From an uncultured Lachnospiraceae bacterium (lineage in GTDB: Bacteria > Bacillota > Clostridia > Lachnospirales > Lachnospiraceae), in NCBI GenBank assembly GCA_947175845.1, contig CAMWOK010000118.1, positions 1-8,169 of the forward strand: a stretch of DNA of 8,169 bases. Reading direction: 5' to 3'. The translations under genes were made by a program, and so were the position numbers. This document shows, one piece after another, positions 5,226 to 8,169 of this stretch; the first letter of the stretch is position 1; every line of letters begins with the position of its first letter. The notes beneath the pieces were generated by a model. That model ran no database searches. It had not been told where the DNA came from and was given only the letters and a program-made list of their open reading frames with translations.

Positions 5226-5230
5226 GGAGG
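5226..5230 (+). promoter_or_regulatory. Ribosome binding site deciding the antiporter start
   Basis: GGAGG lies 6 bases before the ATG at 5237 but only 3 bases before the adjacent ATG at 5234. A TTG at 5222 would place the motif inside the gene. The ATG at 5237 is therefore the best start. Confidence 0.65.
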
Positions 5231-5236
5231 ACAATG

Positions 5237-6199
5237 ATGTTAGCAATTAAAAGTATTTTGATGATGATAATCGGTTTTGTCATTCTGATCAAGGGAGCCG
5301 GTTTTTTTGTGGACGGCGCGTCGGGAATTGCGGAGAGATTTCATATACCGCAGATTGTTATCGGGCTTACCATTGTGGCGTTCGGGACGAGCGCGCCGGA
5401 GGCGGCAATCAGCATCTCGGCAGCGTTCGCGGGGACGACAGGCATTGCAATCGGCAATATTCTCGGCAGCAATCTGCTGAACATACTGATTATCCTTGGC
5501 ATCTCGGCGTGCATTGTGCCGCTGCACATTGGGAAATCCAGCATCCGGTTCGACATTCCGTTCAACCTGGTCATCACGCTGGCGCTTGTCTTGTTTGGCG
5601 TTGTGTGCGGCGGGTTGAATGTCTTCTCCGGCATTCTGTTCTGGATGCTCATGATTGTGTTTCTGGTACATCTGTTCCGTGAGGCAAAGCGGGGGAATGA
5701 ACAGGAAAATACGGCTAAACAGCCGGGAAAACAAAGGAACATGGCACTGTTGATTTTGTATATTGCGGGCGGTATCGCGGCGATTATCTTTGGAAGTGAC
5801 CTCGCAGTCGACAATGCCACCGTTATCGCCGCGGACATTCTTCACATTGATGACAGGCTGATAGGGCTGACCATCATTGCACTTGGCACGTCGCTGCCGG
5901 AACTGATGACCAGCGTGACCGCGGCGAGAAAAGGAAACGCGGATATCGCAGTCGGAAATATTCTGGGAAGCAATATTTTTAACATTCTTTTTGTGCTCGG
6001 GACTGTGTCGCTGATTGCGCCGGTGACGTTTTCGCTGTCGTTTGTCATAGATGGGGTTATCGGCATCGCTGCTGTCGTTCTGCTTTATGTTCTCTCAAAG
6101 GATGACGACACGCTGTCAAGGCGCGACGGCGCGATATTTCTGGTGTGTTATGCAGCGTATTTTGTCTATCTGCTTGCAGCCAATCTTACAGTTTTGTAA
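5237..6199 (+). CDS. CaCA family calcium/cation:sodium (or proton) antiporter, YrbG type
   Basis: This inner-membrane exchanger of 320 residues probably moves Ca2+ or another cation against Na+ or H+. It has the duplicated alpha-repeat structure of the family. Alpha-1 is GLTIVAFGTSAPEAAISI with GNILGSN (residues about 43-79); alpha-2 is GLTIIALGTSLPELMTSV with GNILGSN (about 210-246). The ion-coordinating glutamates are Glu55 and Glu222. About ten transmembrane helices are split by a charged loop near residues 147-168, and the two halves have the usual inverted-repeat length. It follows the hairpin at 5171-5202 with no clear promoter, so it may depend on read-through from the SPFH operon. The ion cannot be told from sequence; similarity to E. 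coli YrbG, whose ion specificity is itself not settled, suggests only the family. Family call is very secure. Confidence 0.95.
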   Translation: MLAIKSILMMIIGFVILIKGAGFFVDGASGIAERFHIPQIVIGLTIVAFGTSAPEAAISISAAFAGTTGIAIGNILGSNLLNILIILGISACIVPLHIGKSSIRFDIPFNLVITLALVLFGVVCGGLNVFSGILFWMLMIVFLVHLFREAKRGNEQENTAKQPGKQRNMALLILYIAGGIAAIIFGSDLAVDNATVIAADILHIDDRLIGLTIIALGTSLPELMTSVTAARKGNADIAVGNILGSNIFNILFVLGTVSLIAPVTFSLSFVIDGVIGIAAVVLLYVLSKDDDTLSRRDGAIFLVCYAAYFVYLLAANLTVL

Positions 6200-6206
6200 C
6201 ATTGGC

Positions 6207-6251
6207 GTCTGCCATGTTCAGACAGGGGAAAAGGTGGTATCCTGATAGTAT
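6207..6251 (+). promoter_or_regulatory. Candidate autoregulated promoter of the two-component genes
   Basis: An inverted repeat GTCTG (6207-6211) / CAGAC (6219-6223) with a 7-base spacer is followed by TGATAGTAT (6243-6251), which fits an extended -10 (TG-n-TAGTAT). No proper -35 is present, as expected for an activator-dependent promoter. The dyad is centred about 43 bases before the expected start, where OmpR-family regulators often bind. The same dyad could simply be a small hairpin after the antiporter stop codon. Confidence 0.35.
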
Positions 6252-6288
6252 ATGGACAGTGCACTGCATGAAGGGGGGAAAAGGCAGT

Positions 6289-6981
6289 ATGGACACAAAA
6301 CCGACAATCATGATCGTGGAGGACGACGCGGCACTTGCGCGGGAGCTTGCTCTGTTTTTGGAGAAATGGCAGTACCGCGCCGCCGTCTGCGTGCACTTTG
6401 ACAATATTTTGCAGGAATTTATGGAGTGGAGGCCGCAGCTTGTGCTGCTTGACATCAACCTGCCCGGCAGGGATGGATTTTACTGGTGCAGTCAGCTGCG
6501 GCAGATTTCGAAAGTGCCTGTTCTCTTTATCAGCAGCCGCGGTGATGACCGGGATAAAATCATGGCGGTCGCGCAGGGCGGCGATGATTACGTGGAAAAA
6601 CCGTTTCGCATGGAGCTGCTCAAGGCAAAAATCGAGGCGGTGCTTCGGCGGACGTACGAGTACAAAGTGCGGGAGTGCATCTTCCTGAATGCCGGCCTTT
6701 GCTTTGACAGTGCGGCGCAGAGCCTGCGCGTTGCAAAACCGGCCAAAGAGCAGGAGATAGACCTCACGAAATCAGAGCGGCGCCTGCTTGCGCGCCTGGT
6801 GGAGAACCGGCCGGATGTTGTGACGCGCGACGAGCTGATGATGGAGCTGTGGAACACGGACGCGTACGTCACGGACGCGGCGCTCACCACCATCATCAGC
6901 AGACTGCGCACCAAACTCAAGGCCGCGTGCGGCGAGGAAGTGATATTCACAAAAAAGGGGCAGGGATATTATGTGCAGTGA
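6289..6981 (+). CDS. OmpR/PhoB family response regulator, BceR/GraR-like
   Basis: The 230-residue protein has an N-terminal receiver domain: acidic residues Glu11-Asp13, phosphoacceptor Asp55 in LVLLDINLPGRDGF, Ser82 at the switch position and Lys104 in VEKPF. A C-terminal winged helix (about 130-229) contains LTKSERRLLARLVENRPDVV and the recognition segment TDAALTTIISRLRTKL, ending KKGQGYYVQ. The features NLPGRDGFYWC, FISSR and GGDDYVEKPF are typical of BceR/GraR regulators that respond to cell-wall-active peptides. The start at 6289 is preferred because GGGGGGAAAAGG (6273-6284) precedes it; upstream in-frame starts would run into the antiporter gene. Its 3' end overlaps the kinase gene by 11 bases, so the two are co-translated. 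Targets are normally an ABC transporter operon, which is not in the window. Confidence 0.93.
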   Translation: MDTKPTIMIVEDDAALARELALFLEKWQYRAAVCVHFDNILQEFMEWRPQLVLLDINLPGRDGFYWCSQLRQISKVPVLFISSRGDDRDKIMAVAQGGDDYVEKPFRMELLKAKIEAVLRRTYEYKVRECIFLNAGLCFDSAAQSLRVAKPAKEQEIDLTKSERRLLARLVENRPDVVTRDELMMELWNTDAYVTDAALTTIISRLRTKLKAACGEEVIFTKKGQGYYVQ

Positions 6982-8044
6982 GGCGGGGCAGATGCCGTTG
7001 AAAACAAACTCGGAAAGGGCGGGGATGCGCGCGATGACTGGACTGAAGTGGCTTAAAAGAAGATGGAAGGAAAACCTGGTTCGCCTCATTGTGTTAGGGA
7101 GCTGTAATCTGTATTTTGTCTTTCTCATGCGGACAGCACAGATCAGGTATCTGCTGTACCTCGACCTGCTTTTGCTGGTGTATCTGGCGATCGTGGAGGG
7201 TACAGCCTTTTGGGATTTCTGGAAAAAGGAGCGCCGCAAAGCCGCATTTTTGCCGGAACCAGAACCTGTCTATGAGACGCTTGGCAGGCCGGAGGACGGG
7301 GAGGTTTTTGCCCATGATATGCAGATTATGGAGGAGCGCATCCGGGAAAAATTTGCAGAAAACTGTGATTTGCAGGACTATGTGGCAAAATGGTGCCACG
7401 AGTTCAAGCTCCCGCTGGCCGCAGCGCTTCTGATTGCGGAAAAAATAAAGGACACAGACATCCGGGCTGATTTGCGCGAACAGCTCGAGCGGATGAACTG
7501 GCAGTCGGCCATGATGCTGCAGGGGTGCAGACTGCAAAGTCCGCTGTTTGACCTGCAGATCAGGCAGGTACCGCTGGCGCAGTGCGTCAGGGCGTCCATC
7601 AAAAATAACCAGTTTTTTCTGATACAGAAAAAATTTCAGATTCACATGTCGGTCAAGGACGTGGTTGTCTGTACAGACCCTGCCTGGCTGACCTATATTT
7701 TGGATCAGATTTTGAACAATGCAGTCAAGTACGCAAGAGCGGACGCGGAGCACCATATCCGGTTCTGGACGGAAAACTGCCGCGGGGAAACGTGCCCGGC
7801 ATCGTCCCTTGCACTGTATGTGGAGGACAACGGAGAGGGCATACAGCAGTGCGATATCCGGCGCATTTTTGAGAAAGGCTACACAGGCAGCAACTATCAC
7901 AACGGCAGGTACAAGTCGACCGGGATGGGGCTGTACATGGCAGACCAGATTGCGGGAAAATTAGGCCATGTGCTGTCCGCAGAGAGCCGCTATGGGGAGT
8001 ATGCACGCTTCTGCATCCAGCTCTGCCAAAGTCCAAACAGCTGA
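6971..8044 (+). CDS. Intramembrane-sensing histidine kinase, BceS/GraS-like
   Basis: Two transmembrane helices (about residues 37-53 and 58-76) are separated by only a handful of residues, so there is no extracellular sensor domain. This is the hallmark of kinases that sense through a partner ABC transporter. The H-box is WCHEFKLPLAAAL with His143. The ATPase domain has the N-box (DQILNNAVKYA, Asn249/250), G1 (EDNGEGI), F-box (IFEKGYTGSNYH) and G2 (KSTGMGLYMA). Length is 357 residues from ATG 6971. That start overlaps the regulator gene and has AGGGA 4 bases upstream; ATGs at 6992 and 7025 are in frame, and 7025 has GGAAAGG nearby, so the true N-terminus may be 7 or 18 residues shorter. The residue four after His143 is Leu where Thr or Asn usually supports phosphatase activity. 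The partner is the regulator at 6289. Confidence 0.92.
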   Translation: MCSEAGQMPLKTNSERAGMRAMTGLKWLKRRWKENLVRLIVLGSCNLYFVFLMRTAQIRYLLYLDLLLLVYLAIVEGTAFWDFWKKERRKAAFLPEPEPVYETLGRPEDGEVFAHDMQIMEERIREKFAENCDLQDYVAKWCHEFKLPLAAALLIAEKIKDTDIRADLREQLERMNWQSAMMLQGCRLQSPLFDLQIRQVPLAQCVRASIKNNQFFLIQKKFQIHMSVKDVVVCTDPAWLTYILDQILNNAVKYARADAEHHIRFWTENCRGETCPASSLALYVEDNGEGIQQCDIRRIFEKGYTGSNYHNGRYKSTGMGLYMADQIAGKLGHVLSAESRYGEYARFCIQLCQSPNS

Positions 8045-8074
8045 CGATAAGGTGTGCAGGCGGTCTGAAACTGT

Positions 8075-8100
8075 CGGAAAAAGGATTGCGGAAAAAGGAT
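8075..8100 (+). repeat. 12-bp direct repeat at a promoter
   Basis: CGGAAAAAGGAT occurs at 8075-8086 and again at 8089-8100, a perfect repeat with a 14-base period. It covers the region upstream of the -35, the -35 itself and part of the spacer of the promoter at 8086-8114. It could be a regulator binding site or a chance purine-rich duplication. Confidence 0.6.
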
Positions 8101-8114
8101 GTGTGTGTTAAAAT
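8086..8114 (+). promoter_or_regulatory. Probable sigma-A promoter for the next gene
   Basis: TTGCGG (8086-8091), a 17-base spacer and TAAAAT (8109-8114) resemble a vegetative promoter. This suggests that the gene after the kinase is a separate transcription unit, although read-through is possible because no terminator is visible after 8044. Confidence 0.55.
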
Positions 8115-8144
8115 AACGATATGCATAGTCAACTGGAGAACTGG

Positions 8145-8169
8145 ATGCGTGCGCAGGAGACTGCGGCGT
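8145..8169 (+). CDS. 5' end of an unidentified gene, cut by the window edge
   Basis: An open frame runs to the end of the window. ATG 8145 has GGAG (8135-8138) 6 bases upstream and would give MRAQETAA. An in-frame ATG at 8121 would add eight residues (MHSQLENW) but sits at the expected transcription start with no ribosome binding site. Nothing in these few residues resembles the start of an ABC transporter ATPase. The product cannot be identified, and a chance open frame is possible. Confidence 0.35.

Noticed and set aside
7094..7900. A 268-codon minus-strand frame opposite the histidine kinase
   Set aside because: It shadows a kinase with all ATPase boxes intact, shows no domain, and has no convincing start signals.

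Overview
The window reads as chromosomal DNA of a gut-type Firmicute, most likely a Lachnospiraceae (Clostridia) member. Supporting this are GC-rich coding sequence with AT-rich sigma-A promoters, AGGAGG-type ribosome binding sites, a Gram-positive-type bile salt hydrolase, a BceRS/GraRS-like two-component system with a very short extracellular loop, and an SPFH protein next to an Arc-like regulator. The assignment comes from recognising protein families, not from a search. All supported genes lie on the + strand, and no gene-free stretch exceeds about 205 bases. I see no tRNA, rRNA, CRISPR array, insertion sequence or phage gene.

Layout. Positions 1-978 hold the 3' part of an RtcB-type RNA ligase gene whose start lies outside the window. 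A 200-bp gap with two dyads leads to a small XRE-family regulator (1181-1432). A strong sigma-A promoter (1463-1491) then drives a bile salt hydrolase (1613-2590) and probably a stand-alone phospho-receiver protein (2673-3134). A perfect 15-bp intrinsic terminator (3143-3182) closes that unit. A second strong promoter (3223-3251), whose -10 is embedded in a tandem 11-bp palindromic repeat, drives a compact operon: SPFH/Band 7 membrane protein, Arc-like ribbon-helix-helix protein, small two-helix membrane protein and YbjQ-family protein (3315-5139). It ends near a large hairpin (5171-5202). Next come a CaCA-family cation/Na+ or H+ antiporter (5237-6199) and an overlapping OmpR-family response regulator plus intramembrane-sensing histidine kinase pair (6289-8044). 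The last bases carry a promoter and the start of an unidentified gene.

How the genes fit together. The window is dominated by envelope and stress functions typical of a gut anaerobe: bile salt deconjugation, a membrane-organising SPFH operon, ion exchange, and a cell-envelope-sensing two-component system of the kind that usually controls antimicrobial-peptide ABC transporters. No ABC transporter is visible here. The most promising under-described item is the SPFH / Arc-like / two-TM / YbjQ operon, together with its tandem operator-like sequence. The Arc-like protein is the obvious candidate to bind that sequence and autoregulate the operon. This link is inference; the repeat, the promoter and the gene order are seen directly.
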